The translations under genes were made by a program, and so were the position numbers. Under the pieces are notes generated by a model that saw only the letters and a program-made list of their open reading frames with translations, did no database searches and was not told where the DNA came from. From Phoronis australis (lineage: Eukaryota; Phoronida; Phoronidae): a stretch of 64,000 nt of DNA. This document shows positions 48,401 to 60,800 of this stretch, piece after piece; position 1 is the stretch's first letter, and every line of letters starts with the position of its first letter. Location of the stretch: NCBI GenBank assembly GCA_002633005.1, contig NMRA01000671.1:62001-126000 (forward strand), given 5' to 3'.

Positions 48401-49146
48401 GTTTTTATGGATATATACCCTGTATAAATTCAAGTGCGTAAAACATTAAAAAAATTGGAAAAACTTGAAACCTTTTTCATAACATGATGTGCGATCTTGT
48501 TCGTAAGGGTGTGATTGGTGTTAGTTTTTGTTTCACGTTTTTGCAACAGCGATATTTTGTATTGTCAAGTGGTAAATTTCCAATAAATGGTTAGCAAAAT
48601 GAACGTAAGCCAATTTCTTGAAACTCCGACAGGCCCCTGGACTACACCTGATAACACCTGCAGTACGTCTGCGAACTATCTTTTGTCTGGTATAAAAACA
48701 GGCTTAAGAGAGTTATTGGAGCAAGCAAAACTACTGCAAAGCTGCTGTTATTCAATGTTATGTTGTTTCGGTTTGCTGAAAAGCATTGGCAATGAGACTT
48801 GTTCCACAATGGAGTTAGTCAATCGTCAAACATAATGTCTGCGTTGGTGCACCAGCCAACGTGTTTGTTTGATTTCCGATCGAACAGAACGGGTTAACAA
48901 GCGACTGCCCTACTGTTTGTCTTAAAAAACTTTCCCCAGATTGTGACAATATCCTTACAAAATACACATCACTACGGTATCCTAAACACATCGGAAACAC
49001 ATGACGCTGACAGCACCGGGGTCCACGTTATTGCGGGGTACACAACGAGTATATATTCATAAAATCAGGCCCTAATGACGAAGCAAAGGGTTACATGTAT
49101 ATGTGTACATGTATATGTACTCGTATATGTTTACGTATATGTACAT
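48401..49146. other. Spacer, nothing recognised
   Basis: The 82-codon frame at 48587 has no family match, no splice context and a biased composition. A TATG/ACATG-rich stretch is at 49096-49150. Confidence 0.45.
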
Positions 49147-49293
49147 CAGGCCCGTAGGAAGGCAAAAATTATTGGGGGGCACAAACAACCTCCCCCATCG
49201 CCACCACCTCCGCCACCCTCTGCCTTTACCCCCGTGCTCCCGATGCCACCATATTTGTACCGAATCCCCCAGGTACACACCTAGGTGGAGCCA

Positions 49294-49446
49294 CAGTGGC
49301 GGATTTAGGGGTGGCCAAGGGGCCATGGCCCCCTAGAATTCTCACAGATTCCATTTGGCAGTTCGAGGGTACGAATTTCTGACGGGTAAAACCCTGGCTA
49401 GATACTCTGCCCAACCCCCCAACTCAAAATTATGGATCCGCCCCTG
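49294..49446. mobile_element. Short MITE with GGCGGAT termini, copy 3
   Basis: Starts CAGTGGCGGATTTAGG and ends GGATCCGCCCCTGG. Same terminal type as 16574-16732 and 33885-34171. A different C/G-run repeat with CAGGCCCGTAGGAAGG begins just upstream at 49147, and its complementary end type (CTTCCTACGGCCCTG) is at about 51820-51834. Confidence 0.6.
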
Positions 49447-51854
49447 GGACAATTCCGGATATGAAGCCACCAAGAGTTGAGTATCCGAGAACCAACTCGG
49501 AGAGTAATATTGGGCTTACGGCCAGTACACTGACCGGTAGCGAGGAGCTGTCTCAAGTAGCTATACCCGAGATCTAACAGTGTGAAAATACGAAATCCCT
49601 GATGAACTAAACTAGTTGCTGGTCAGCTCAGCTGTGATTAACTGAAGACAGGCAGCTCGTACCGGCCGTCTGCGCTCGCAGTAAGGTCAAAATTCATTTT
49701 ATTGTGACCCAGTTCCGGGAAAACTTTATTTTACGATGCTCATTCTTTGAAGGAGTTTTCTTTGAAAAGGTGAGGTCCCGAAGTCCCTGGTATAGTGCCT
49801 TTGGTGCTGTTTCAAAATGCCTAGTTGAAACACGAAACGTTAGTCCAGTTTCTGGTGGCTGGGGAAAAGGACAGTGTGTCACAAAAATTACACTTCCTAA
49901 ACGCCTGGAGTTCAAATTCAGTTGCCGTGGATCACTGAGATTCTGCGCGGGCCTACTGCATTGTTACATCTTATTTTTATCGTGGCAACGTCACTCATGA
50001 CGTGCACTACGTGAATCAGGACAACCAATGAATTCAGTTTTGACTTGACAAAAAATTAATTGCTCAATACTACTGGAAACTAAAAACATCAAGGAAGTGC
50101 AAAGACAACCTTTCCAAGCAATGAGTTAAATTTCATGATTTTTAAAACACATTTTCTAACTACGGTTTGAGAGTCCAAATTTCATCAATGTCTGAGAGTT
50201 ATTTAGGTATGCAAAAATCGTCCATAAGTGCACTTTACTATTTAAGGATCGGATTATAGTATTTCCAACTTCAGGCTGCAATTAAATTCAATGAAACATC
50301 ATCAATTCTTACAACATTACCTTTTAATTATCAAAAATCATCTATGAATCTATCGATTTTCGTAGACACATAATCAAGTAAATCAGAAACAAATGAATTT
50401 GTTTATCAAAATGGAATGTTATAGCAATTTCTGGGAGGAATATGGGAGATGGGGCATTCGTATTAAGGTGTATTTTTTCACACTTCAGAGCTACATGTAC
50501 CTATAACGGTTAACGAGGTAAACCTGAAATCCGCTGACAAAAAAACTGAAATCTTTGTTTATGATTGCGAGAGTTCTTTGACTACCCCTTTCGACATGTG
50601 CATCGTAAATAGCCTAGACAGCAGTGTTTTCCACATGTGGGAATTCCTTACAAACAACTCACAGTAACCATCTTCAAAAGAGGTACTATTATTGTGATAC
50701 TACGGGAAACAGCAACACTCTATTTTATAATTAACCATTGGAAATAATCCCTTTGTGTAATTCACAAACAGTGGCATTCACGTTCTTCAAAATTCCACCC
50801 TTTCGATGGCGGCAATCCTTCTGTATTAATTTTGGTTGCTTGGGTCGAATGGCTGCTCTGTGCACGAATGTTTTGTGCTTTTTTGGTGAATTTTGAATCT
50901 CAACTTCCATCGTAAATACTTGGCGGCTTCGTATTTACATGTAAAGAAAGACAAAAGGACATTTCCCCCGAACTGCTCCATCGACAGAGGGTGCCGTCTG
51001 AAATGGGACACCTTAATATGACAGGCTAAACATCATTAAGATTGGAAAAAAAGAGTGACAGTGCATTCCACCGTCGTGTGGTCCCAAAACGATGGAGTGA
51101 GTGACCTCTTTCAACATGGAAGCCGGTTGCACGATTTCACAAAAACAGGAAAACAGAGGTAATCGATTCTACCGTTGGGCTCTCTCTCCGTGAGCGGCCC
51201 CTTAAGAATTTGCCAATGAAAAACCCAAATAGGGTGGCCACTTGAATGCATCAATAGACTCCTTCAAGGGCGGGGTCCCTAAATATAAAAATATCTATAT
51301 TTTCGAATATCAGGAAATGCGCAGCAATTGATGTTATCTGTCAGGTCATCAATTTTTCTCAAGCAACATACAGTTTTGAGAAAAAAAAATAAAGGGAAAG
51401 TTGTCTCCATTATCCCTTGCCAGAGAGGGACATCTGGAAAATTATATTTTTGCAATCGCAAAATTGACTTACTGGATTTAAACATCCAGTAAATTAGTAC
51501 GTTCCGCAAGAGCTTCGCTTTACAAATTTTCGAAATATATGCGTTATTGATTTGGCGCACGTCTTCAAGTGCTTTTAGACGACCTGTGCTGCAATAGCGG
51601 TGACCCGAACGACAATGTCCTGGCTAGGGTTCTCAAAAGGTAAACCATGCACTGATGCCGAGTTATTAAATGTTCTCTTGAATTTTCTCTCTTATCCGTA
51701 TTTCTGATTTTTTTCTTTTCTCGGCTGTCCCCTGCCCCACGCCTATGTCGGTTGCCACGGTTTAACCCTGACGCCTGAAATTTTTTGGGGGACCCGTGCC
51801 CCCAGCCCCCCTCCCCCTTCCTACGGCCCTGTTTATATGTATCTAAAGTTCGTA
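49447..51854. other. Spacer, unassigned
   Basis: No gene was recognised. 51750-51835 ends in a C-run and CCTTCCTACGGCCCTG, probably a MITE end. The frame at 49704-50000 has no supporting feature. Confidence 0.4.
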
Positions 51855-52200
51855 TGCCGTGAATAATACGGTTACACGAAAGTCACGCATTTGTCAGGAT
51901 ATGCGTGACTTTTCACCGCTCGTCCTTCTCAACGGCTTTTACCGGGATCAAAGAGTCAGAGAGTGCGGCGCCAGAGCCGGACTCAGTTGCGATGACCGCA
52001 TTGACCGATGCGAGCAAGACCCAAATAAGTGTAATTACCAGACCATAACATGTAGCAAACTTCTCTGCCTGTACATACTGGCGAATTTTCAAAATGCAGT
52101 AACCAACAGTTTTCGTTAAAAACAAATACCACAGCCGTATTCAGATAAAAATCAACCCAGTTTGGTTTCCGATTTTTAAAAATCGATGAGCTACATGTAC
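51855..52200 (-). repeat. Partial family A copy, inverted
   Basis: Matches the complement of about 17680-18005, and matches 52806-53540 in direct orientation. Shared blocks include GCCGTGAATAATACG, TTTTACCGGGATCAAAGA, GATGACCGCATTG and GAGCAAGACCCAA. It represents the right-hand part of the family A element. Confidence 0.75.
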
Positions 52201-52800
52201 ATATTAAGCTAAAATCTACGAAAACTAAGAACGCGACTAGACTTTTTGTCAGCGAGATTGATGCTAGAACGTTCTGTAATTTTGGAACAGACTCCTTTGT
52301 TCAGGTGTGCAGGAATGAAGTAACGAACCAAGAGAGATAACAAATAAACAAAAAACAGTAGATATATTTCGTGACCCCATGTCACATCATCAGGCAATGA
52401 GTAAAATGAAAATATACAGAACGAAATAAACAGTGAAATACACGTGGCAGCATACTGGCAAGGGGATCCATTCAAGATAACGTTATACACCGACTTGGCC
52501 GAAAAATAAATAGGCGGGAAATAGTAGACAATACCATCATTGGCTATGTTGAAAAAGACATATTTTGGATACATGTTTTGGAATTCGCTATTGATTATTC
52601 ATGTAAAACCTAAGTTGAATGAAAAGCTCACAGGTGTGTATCGCACCTTGGCTCTGTTTTGATAGAGTTGCGGGCTTTCTACAGTGTGTTGCATCCACAC
52701 TCTCTGCTTGTATCACCACTCTCATCGAAACAATTTGACCTGCCAAATCCAAAAATCGAAATCAACGCATATGAAAAAATGGGCGTTTTATGAGAAAAAA
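52200..52800 (-). mobile_element. Insert with hammerhead-like motif between two family A fragments
   Basis: This segment separates two direct copies of the same family A fragment. On the minus strand it carries a hammerhead-like core (52354-52400). The 121-codon minus-strand frame (52574-52209) overlaps that core and looks accidental. It may be a Penelope-like terminal repeat or a retrozyme-like insert. Its ends are not resolved. Confidence 0.35.
52361..52400 (-). ncRNA. Hammerhead ribozyme-like motif
   Basis: Minus strand: CTGATGA (52393-52387), a spacer T, GTGAC-ATGGG-GTCAC as a perfect five-pair stem II, GAAA (52370-52367), then TATATC with A15.1-U16.1 and U-A as a two-pair stem III and AUC as the cleavage triplet. 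This is the minimal type I core known from Penelope-like elements. Stem I is not visible next to the core, which lowers confidence; it could form in a dimer or with other sequence. Confidence 0.5.
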
Positions 52801-52805
52801 ATACC

Positions 52806-54360
52806 ATGCCGTGAATAATACGCATACACGAAAGTAACGCATTTGCAAAGAAATGTGTGACTTTTTACCGCTCGTCCTTCAGATCAGGGCCCGGTCTCCA
52901 ATCTTTTTACTCGAAATGGAACTCGAAATTTGGTTTGGCATTTTCTACTTTACTTTTGGGCGAACTCAAGATAAGTGTCTATTATTCTATGCTCGAGTAC
53001 ACAATAACTTACGTAGATAATTTATTGCCCTTAGTTCACAGTTTGTAAACCCAATATTAAAGCAATAAGTTCGAGTTTGAACTCAAAATTTCGAGTTTTT
53101 ACTCGAGTTTGTAGCATGAATATAAGGGTCTTCAAGGGCAAACTTGAACTAGAAACTCCTATGCATAAACTATAATGTATTCGAGCACAGTCTGATAACC
53201 AATTATCTTAAATTCGCACAAAAGGAGCAAAGAAATTGCCAAAAATAGTTTCGAGTTCGTTTCGAGTACAAGATTAGAGACCGGGCCCAGCTTTTACCGG
53301 GATCAAAGAAAGCGCGGCGCCAGCCGGACTCGTTTGCGATGACCGCATTGTCCGGTGCGAGCAAGACCCAATTCAGTGTAATTACCCAATTATAACCTGT
53401 AGTAAACATTTCTGCCTGTACATACTGGCGAATTTCAAAAAATGTATGAACCAACAGTTTTCGTTAGAAACAAATACCACAGCTGTATTCAGATGGAAAA
53501 AAAACAAGTTTTGTTTTCGATGAATGAAAATCGATGAACTATTAAGCTAAAAACTACAAACATTGGGTACGATTAAAGATAAACGACTGTACGTATTGAT
53601 ATACTCGGTGAGAGTTAACAATATCACGTGGATTGTTCTTTAAATATACAACTAAGCTATATTGAAACATCTATGAACAACACACAGTGACTAAATCATG
53701 TCAATAACTTTTAAAACATCGCTTATGGCCCCATGCATTCCGAACTACTTTACTCCCGGGGAAATACACTAACCGGAAAACTGCTATAAGCGGAAATGCG
53801 TCAATTTCCACAGTTAGCTTTATGACTGAGGAAAAGCTAGAATAGTATAATGTACATGTACTTACTGCAACCACAATTGTCTAGAGGCTCCAAATCTTCA
53901 GTTTGGCTATCATCATATTTGCACATTTGTACATGTATATATTTTATGATTTTAGTTCTAATAAAAAATAAGATTGAACTAATGGCACGTGTAGCTTTGT
54001 TTGCTGTCACATGTTTGGTGTACCTGTAATCTGGAAAATTTAGAGATGGGTTCACAATTAACTGACTTCTAAGTTGTTTTGGTGCTTCGGTTAAACGCAA
54101 AATGAAAAGATAGCAACCATACACGGTAAGAAAAAAAGAAAGTAGACAGGAGTATTAAAATAAAGTAATGAAAAAAAGTATGAAACATATTTGAAACCAC
54201 CGTTCCTTTGGGAAGTGGCCCTTTGTCAAGATCAACGCAAATCAGCCTTTTAGTATTTTTGTAAAATTTAAAATGTACCAACTTAAAACTGCTTTCCATA
54301 TTGCAGGCTTTAGCTCTATGCAAACGCCAGAGAAAAACAATTTGTGTGTAATAACGACCA
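52806..54360 (-). mobile_element. Partial family A copy, inverted, with a MITE insert
   Basis: Reads as the complement of 15425-16188 and 17515-18005. It lacks the 16189-17514 insertion and so gives the empty site near 53690. Part of it also repeats 51855-52200 in direct order. It is interrupted by the MITE at 52886-53289. The left terminus of family A is missing. Confidence 0.75.
52886..53289. mobile_element. 0.4-kb MITE with GGGCCCGGTCTC termini
   Basis: GGGCCCGGTCTCCAATCTT at the left and AAGATTAGAGACCGGGCCC at the right are near-perfect inverted repeats. The interior is rich in CTCGA/TCGAG blocks. The homologous fragments at 51905 and (inverted) 17935 read straight through this position (CTCGTCCTTC to CTTTTACCGGG), proving an insertion. 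Related half-copies start near 13846 and end near 24826. Confidence 0.75.
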
Positions 54361-54617
54361 CCATTGTCAAGAAAGTAGTGCTAGCGATTACCTTTCCAAT
54401 TTCATTAGCTCAGATCTACATCAATACAGAGGGCGTGATGGATATGGTAAAAGTTGTCTGGGGCTTAGGGACTCGGAGCGGTATCCAGTGTAAGCGAGAA
54501 ATACTCCACATGTACAACAAAATGACAAAGAGCAATGTCTTTTGAAAGACACGTTACTGTAAAAATCTAGCGCCATGCATACAATCAATCGTAGATATAC
54601 TTTTTATTCAACAACAA

Positions 54618-54899
54618 GTGCCGATATCAACATTGTTAAACAACGGATCACTTCAAATGGTCACATGTTATTACTTGCATGATGAAGATGTTATGTCAGA
54701 GACCTATTATTTTGACTCCACACGCGGACAGTCTTGGAATGAGCAATTAGTATACAATAAAGAGGTAAACAACAATTTCAGTTCAATCAAATACATGGGC
54801 GTGCACCATCCATGTGAGCAATCATATTATATGTACACTGCAAAAACGCCAAACATGGAACCACCAACACTGGCAAAATACCAAATCACAATCGCCTAG
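54618..54899 (+). CDS. Possible coding exon, unknown
   Basis: A frame of about 93 codons with even composition: VTCYYLHDEDVMSETYYFDS, then SWNEQLVYNKEVNNNFSSIK and HHPCEQSYYMY. It follows an AG after a T-rich stretch (CAACAACAAG at 54616). Another frame in the same register, 54273-54545, lies upstream with a stop between; its start belongs to a family A fragment. No domain recognised. An exon of an unannotated gene and a decayed repeat are both possible. Confidence 0.25.
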   Translation: MPISTLLNNGSLQMVTCYYLHDEDVMSETYYFDSTRGQSWNEQLVYNKEVNNNFSSIKYMGVHHPCEQSYYMYTAKTPNMEPPTLAKYQITIA

Positions 54900-55042
54900 T
54901 CATCTAAGATGTCATGCCACACTTATACTGAACTTGTAAACAACATTATTCTTTACGGCAAGAATATCGATCCTTTCAAAACAGGCTTCCTAGAGAATCG
55001 ACCGTACCTTCATTGACCCATAATCAACTTTATTTTCTCCAG

Positions 55043-55384
55043 AGGAAGCACTGTGGCCTAGTGTGATACAAGTGATCGCTTTCTTTACTTCAGGTCGTTG
55101 GCTCAGGTCACACTGGGCACACTGATAGATCCCCGAGTCAGGTTTCTAGCTCCTTAGCTTTATTTTCACTATATACATGTGTACAGTATTAATAAAACAT
55201 AAAATGGTTCCAGGAGATCACTGCAATGGGCAACATCAGTTTTTTTAAAATTTATGTATTCGTGTATAATAATTGTATATAGACTTCTTTGTATTTCTTA
55301 ACCCAGATCTAATGCCTCTTGGCGCTTCTGGGTTAGGTATATTCATTGTATTCTGAAGATTTTGCAATAAACATTGAAACAGTG
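55043..55384 (+). mobile_element. tRNA-derived SINE with LINE-like 3' tail
   Basis: GTGGCCTAGTGTGAT (A-box-like, about 55052) and AGGTCGTTGGCTCAGG (degenerate B-box, about 55094) are in the order and spacing of a tRNA-type SINE head. About 230 bp later the segment ends in TTTTGCAATAAACATTGAAA, a LINE-type 3' end. It would be transcribed by RNA polymerase III if active; the B-box is decayed. Confidence 0.5.
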
Positions 55385-55591
55385 CAATGGGCCCACATCT
55401 GCAGCTTGCCTACAGAGTTCGCATTTGGAGTACTATTCCTGTAAGATTACAGATCTAGATCAAACACGAAGGAAATAATTCCATAAAGAAAACCTAGAGA
55501 TACATGTAACTCGATTGTGCCCATAACATTACTTTCTACATGTTGTGTTCAACCAAATGAAGAAACAGTGTCCTTGCTAAGTTGGAAGTAA

Positions 55592-58500
55592 CATAGATTA
55601 TAGACAACAGATTCGCAACTCCGACGTTTACTTACGTGCTAGCCAACTGAAGAGGAGCCGCCACTCTCCTAAATTATCTGGCGCAGTTTCCGGTTAGTGT
55701 ATTTTGGCGAGACATATTTGCATCTACTTTACTGTACAGTACAACGAAAAAAAAATAATTTCGGCAATGAAACGCTGTTCAAAGTCTTCGAATACTAGAA
55801 GTGTTGGTATCGTAAGTACCTTTGACAACGCTGGTGTTAATTAATTACAAAATTCAAACTTCGGTGCCGACTGATTATGTCGTCTGCTTGCCCAGTAGCA
55901 GCATAGTTATCGGACAGTTTGTGATTTATGGTTCACATAGGACTACTGAAAAAACTAGGAAAGCATGTTTGTGCATAAATTCCGAGGAGTACCTGTGAAT
56001 GCAAAAGATATTTATATAACGTTTTTGTTTTAGAAAAATATTAATTTTGTTCGGATCAAAAAATGCGCCGCTGCAACGATTTCACTGGTTTAACCTTTGT
56101 ACATGTATGTTTATAATTCATCATTCTCAAGAGAACAGTTCTTCTGGGTAGTATTAAGTGGCCCTTAAAAGGGCTGTTGGTTGCACTGTTCACTTGAGCC
56201 TTAGGTAAAGCGTGAAATGGTTCTTTAAAGGACCGTTGAATAATTCAACATAAACCACACAGTAAACCGTGCTCACTCAATTACTGAAGGTGCACTTCAT
56301 ATAAGTTTTCATCTAGGAAGGTTGGATGAAAACAGACAAGATGACAGTATCGATGACAGTTGTAAAGCTTTGTTACCGTTCACCAACGTTATCACGAACC
56401 CTGCCTCGTTCAGTTCTTGTTCCTGGATCCACAAGTAATCCTGAACCGTAGGGAAAAAAGACATACAACAAAACAATTAAAATTTCGAAAATCATTGCTA
56501 TCGTAGGTTTCGGTGTTGCTGTCGCCATACCAATATTCTTCCCCAACAACCATGTCGAAAATCGACGTTGCAAAAGATGAAAAATTGTGTCCTTTGTTTC
56601 TAAATTTTAACCCATTTTTATGCGCCCACATATTTATATGTCGACGCATTATGCCGTCATCTCCGTCCGTCCGTCCGACCGTCCGTCCGGGCGGCGTCCG
56701 GCGTCCGGCGTCCGCTGCTTTATCTCCAAAACCCTTTGACATACGTTCATGAAATTTGGCACATATGTTCCATTCATAAATGGGACGGCATGTGCGATCT
56801 TTCGGACGGATCCGACTACCGGTGTGCCCCCTAGTGGCAATTTTAGTTTTTTACGCTTACCTTTGTATCTTCAAAAGTTTTGAACGGATTTTCATGAAAT
56901 TTGGTATGTAGGCACCTATTAGTGAGATGACGCTATGCTGCCGTTTTCAGATGAATTCGACATAGTTTGCGCCACCTAGTGGCCATTTTTAGTGTTTTCG
57001 AGTCTGTTTTTGTGCGTCCACCTCTCTATCAACCAAACCACTCAAAGGATGATTGTGAAAATTGGCATGTATATGCTTACTATGTAGAGGACGGTTGACG
57101 ATGATTTTCCGACGATTTCGACCACTGTGGCGCCTCCTAGTGGCAGTTTTTTTTTGCACCTATGGCTGTATCTCCTAAACCGTTCGCAGGATCTTTACGA
57201 AATATAATAAGTGTATTTATGTTAACAACAGACGATGATGACTTTTGGACGGATCCGACTACCAGTGTGCCCCCTAGTGGCAATTTTATTTTTTTACGTT
57301 TACCTCTGTATCTTCACAAGTCCTTAACGGATTTTCATGAAATTTGGTATGTGGGCACCTATTAGTGCGATGACGCTATCCTTCCGTTTTCGGATGGATT
57401 CGACCTAGTTTGCGACACCCAGTGGCCATTTTTACTGTTTTTGAGTCTGTTTTTGGCGTCCACCCCTCTATCAACCAAACCGCTATAAGTATGATTGTGA
57501 AAATTGGCACTTATGTTCTTATTATGAAGAGGACAGTTGACGCTGAATTTCCCAATGGCATGACTTTGATTACTGTGGCGCCTCCTAGTGGCAGTTTTTT
57601 TTCGCCCATGGCTGTATCTCCCAAACCGTTTACAGGATCTTTGACGTCTGTATTTTCATAGGTCTTCAGGTGTATACTTTGTGTTACTGCGTGACTATGA
57701 AGGAAAAGTTCCAAGTAGAAATTTGTTTCTGGCATTCTAATGCTGTGCTAATCTCGTATGTTGGTAAATTTGGTTTTAATTCTATGTTTCTGTGGTGCTT
57801 TAAGCAACTGATGTATAGGATGTGCTTGTATTATGAAGATCACTCACATTTTGCCTCTAGCCTATTAAGGACACAATGACCATGCCTTTTCATTTTGCAA
57901 AGTACAACATATTACATATATGCCCTCTACTGGCCACTTTATGGTACCAATAAACAACCCTAGACGGATACCGTATGCGGTGCAATTGTGGGCGCATTTC
58001 AATGCTCTGCGTTGCTCTTGTTTAAGAAAGGGGTGTACTGATTACGTCTAATGTTGATAGAGCATAACTTGTGGTTTTTGCAATGCATTAATCGTGTTGA
58101 ATATATTTATATTAAGTGGCATCATTGAGTTGAAGGGAAAATAAATTAAACTTAGCACAATAAAGTTTTGAAAATATAAAGGGCAGTAACACATTCCCTA
58201 AAAATCCAGCATTTTCGAAAGGTTTGCGCATTTGGTGATCTGATTGATTCAAGCACTTGCGGCGGGAAATTGATACACCCAGTTATTGTGCACGTGTGCA
58301 CTGTAGCAACGCTTTGTATCTTATTTTTAATTGGATAGTTTGTTAATACAGTAAGTTTCCTTATTTATGCCCATCCTCATTTGGCCGCAACTTGGGCTTC
58401 TTGGGGCTGGCATAGGGACTCACGTGGTGCTTACTCGAATGAGTTTCATTTTAGCGGCTATTTCCAATTGTGTAGGTGAAGTAAATTAACAAAGTGGATG

Positions 58501-59859
58501 ATTATCATCAGCTATATTTCATCATTAATATTTTGGACGGGTTCTCAAATTTTCCGAGGCTAGGGAATGTTAAATCTGTAAGGTAGAAGTGTTTCGGTGA
58601 ACTTCTATGTCTGTGGCGTTATTTATACCAGACCAAACTTTAAAAAAGAGGCCCTAGTTTGAAATTGGAATTGCATAGGATGCAATTTGTGTAGACGTTT
58701 GTCTGCGTTGCGAGTTTTTATAAAAAATGGGTCAGTCTGCAGCCAACTACAGTGCAGTGCAACTGAAGTTCATAAAAAGTAAATTTGGACTTCCTGATCT
58801 GGTTTAACATTTCACATATTTCAGGACAATTCTTCCTTTATGCACGGGCCCCTTTTGTTACATTACGAGTAGGATTGGTTCATTATGTACCCTAGAGGTG
58901 GTATAGGACTTTACAAAACAGGTTGAAGAATTTTATTTTTGTTATAAACGTTAGTTTGAAAGGCTGTCCACCTTAAAAAATTAACATTGAAAAATAAAAA
59001 CAACCCTCACACCCCTCTGGTGTTCCTGTTTTATGTTTGGAAAGAAGTTGAAACTTGGGTTAGTTGTTTCATAGACTGTAATGTACTTGGCTAAAATGGT
59101 CTAGAGCTTTTGTGCGGCTTACATTCAACATGAAATGAGTGTGTAACCTGCTGTTGAATTGCCAGTTGGTTATTTCTGGAGTATTAAGGTGATCTTTATT
59201 TATGTTAAAGGTTTTACAAGCATTCAGTTTATTGGTACATGGATTTATAAATCGGCTATATCGGTGATCAAAATCCCGACGAAATGTGCGCATTGTGCCG
59301 AGATAATAACCGCCTGATAAGTGCCGGCGAAGATGACCATTTTGGTTAATTCGCACACTAGACTATGGCTGAAGTTCCTCGTAAGGACAGGAGTGTGTGA
59401 ATCACTATCTTTTGAAAGAATTTAGCGGACAATTTTCGCCAAAAATTTCCAGGTAATATTCATCAAAAACAAGTAAAGAACAATGGATATCCGATATGTG
59501 AGACAGAATTAAGTCAGTAGTGGTAGTACTAGTACATGTAGGCCTACCAACGGTTCCTAAAAACATCCATCATCAAAATGGCATTAACGTTTATACAAGA
59601 CCTAAGGTTTTTCTCCAGCCGATTATGGGGTATCCGTACGCTATGGAAGCTAACGCCTTTGCATTTTGCCTGTGTGGCCGAACACGCTGCCACACAGCGA
59701 CCGAGCATGATTAGCAGACGACGTACTTACCGGAAATTACACCAGATAGTTTAGCCAGGTGTCGACAGTGAATAATGACGTAAAGGCTTGTGCGTAAGTT
59801 CACATATTTCGTCCAGTTGAGAGCATACGGAGTTGTCGGTCCATGAACTATAGTCTATG
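55592..59859 (+). mobile_element. 4.3-kb TIR element, copy 2 (family A), interrupted
   Basis: CATAGATTATAG at 55592 and CTATAGTCTATG ending at 59859 form the TIRs; next to them, CAACTCCG is also shared in inverted order. The left 1 kb matches 14285-15300 and the right 120 bp matches 18235-18368, both in the same orientation. A 1.4-kb element (56621-57996) is nested inside. The stretch 58120-59735 has no match in copy 1 and no gene was recognised in it. Confidence 0.65.
56621..57996. mobile_element. 1.38-kb element with TGCGCCCACA TIRs and CGTCC repeats
   Basis: TGCGCCCACA at 56621 and TGTGGGCGCA ending at 57996 are perfect 10-bp inverted repeats (11 with the flanking A/T). Copy 1 of family A (15265-15275) lacks the insert. 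Inside, a (CGTC)n-rich block at 56660-56710 is followed by two roughly 420-bp repeats (about 56715 and 57165), each with CTCCAAA or similar, ATGAAATTTGG and CCCCTAGTGGCAATTTTA. After 57996, about 25 bp ending GCTCTGCGTTGCTCTTG precede the resumption of family A, so the true right end may be near 58020. No transposase. Confidence 0.7.
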
Positions 59860-60710
59860 GGAAGTCAGTAAAGTATTGGTTTTATTACTTGTAAGACTTA
59901 CTTCTTTAAGTACGTGGTCCACACAGTACCACACAGTGAATGACATCTTTCTCTTGTTAAATGTTAAGGCCTATTCCTGATTCTGATCTGAAATTAATAC
60001 AAACCAAGTGTGCCCAGATTCTACAAAAGTGCAAAGTGTAGCGCTTAGAAGCCTTCAAGTTATAGAATACATGTACGCCTCCCTTCATTGCCAAGGATTC
60101 AGTATCAATTTTACTCCCGTAAAACTATACCACACAATAACAGATGTTGATTTGGTATTGAGATTTATCAGCATTACCAGCAATTCGTAAACTAGGTCAT
60201 CCGCCAGGTTCTCTGCGTAAACTAGGTCATCGCGTATGGACCAGTTAGCGCTTCACTCTCCGCGTGTCTACTGGAGAGAAGCACCAGGAAGGTTGTTCTA
60301 CATTTTGTAGCCCAAAATTACCAAAGTTCAAATATATTCCGTTAAAAAGGAAAGACAAAACATATTGTTACAGATGTCTGGCCAATATCATGAGTCACCA
60401 CTCGTAAGCAAATCAAAGCTCTCCTTACTCGTTGCCTTATCTCGCACTACCTCAATTGGACTCAAGAGTTTTCAGTTCGCAATGCAACAATTTAATTCTC
60501 ATAAATTCAACTTGTAATGACCCTTTCAATTTTAAACCATGCCCGAAGTACTCGGAAACAAATTATTGTTAGGTACAACGAGGTTTTTTTTCTCTGAAGT
60601 GGATCGTAAACACCTCAGGTGAGTTTTCCGCACATAGCTACTTTGGTTTAGAGCTGAATTTTCTGCTCCCATACTATGGGCCGGGCCGGTCAAGGGCAAA
60701 TCCTTTTTGT

Positions 60711-60800
60711 ACGCACTACTTACAGCATTGGAATCAAACTGTTATAAATAGAGAAACGCACTACTTACAGCATTGGAATCAAACTGTTATAAATAGAGAA
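60711..60800. repeat. 45-bp tandem duplication
   Basis: ACGCACTACTTACAGCATTG starts at 60711 and at 60756, and the two copies are identical over the 45-bp period. Confidence 0.9.

Noticed and set aside
48587-48835. 82-codon plus-strand frame with clustered cysteines
   Set aside because: No signal peptide, no splice context and no family resemblance.
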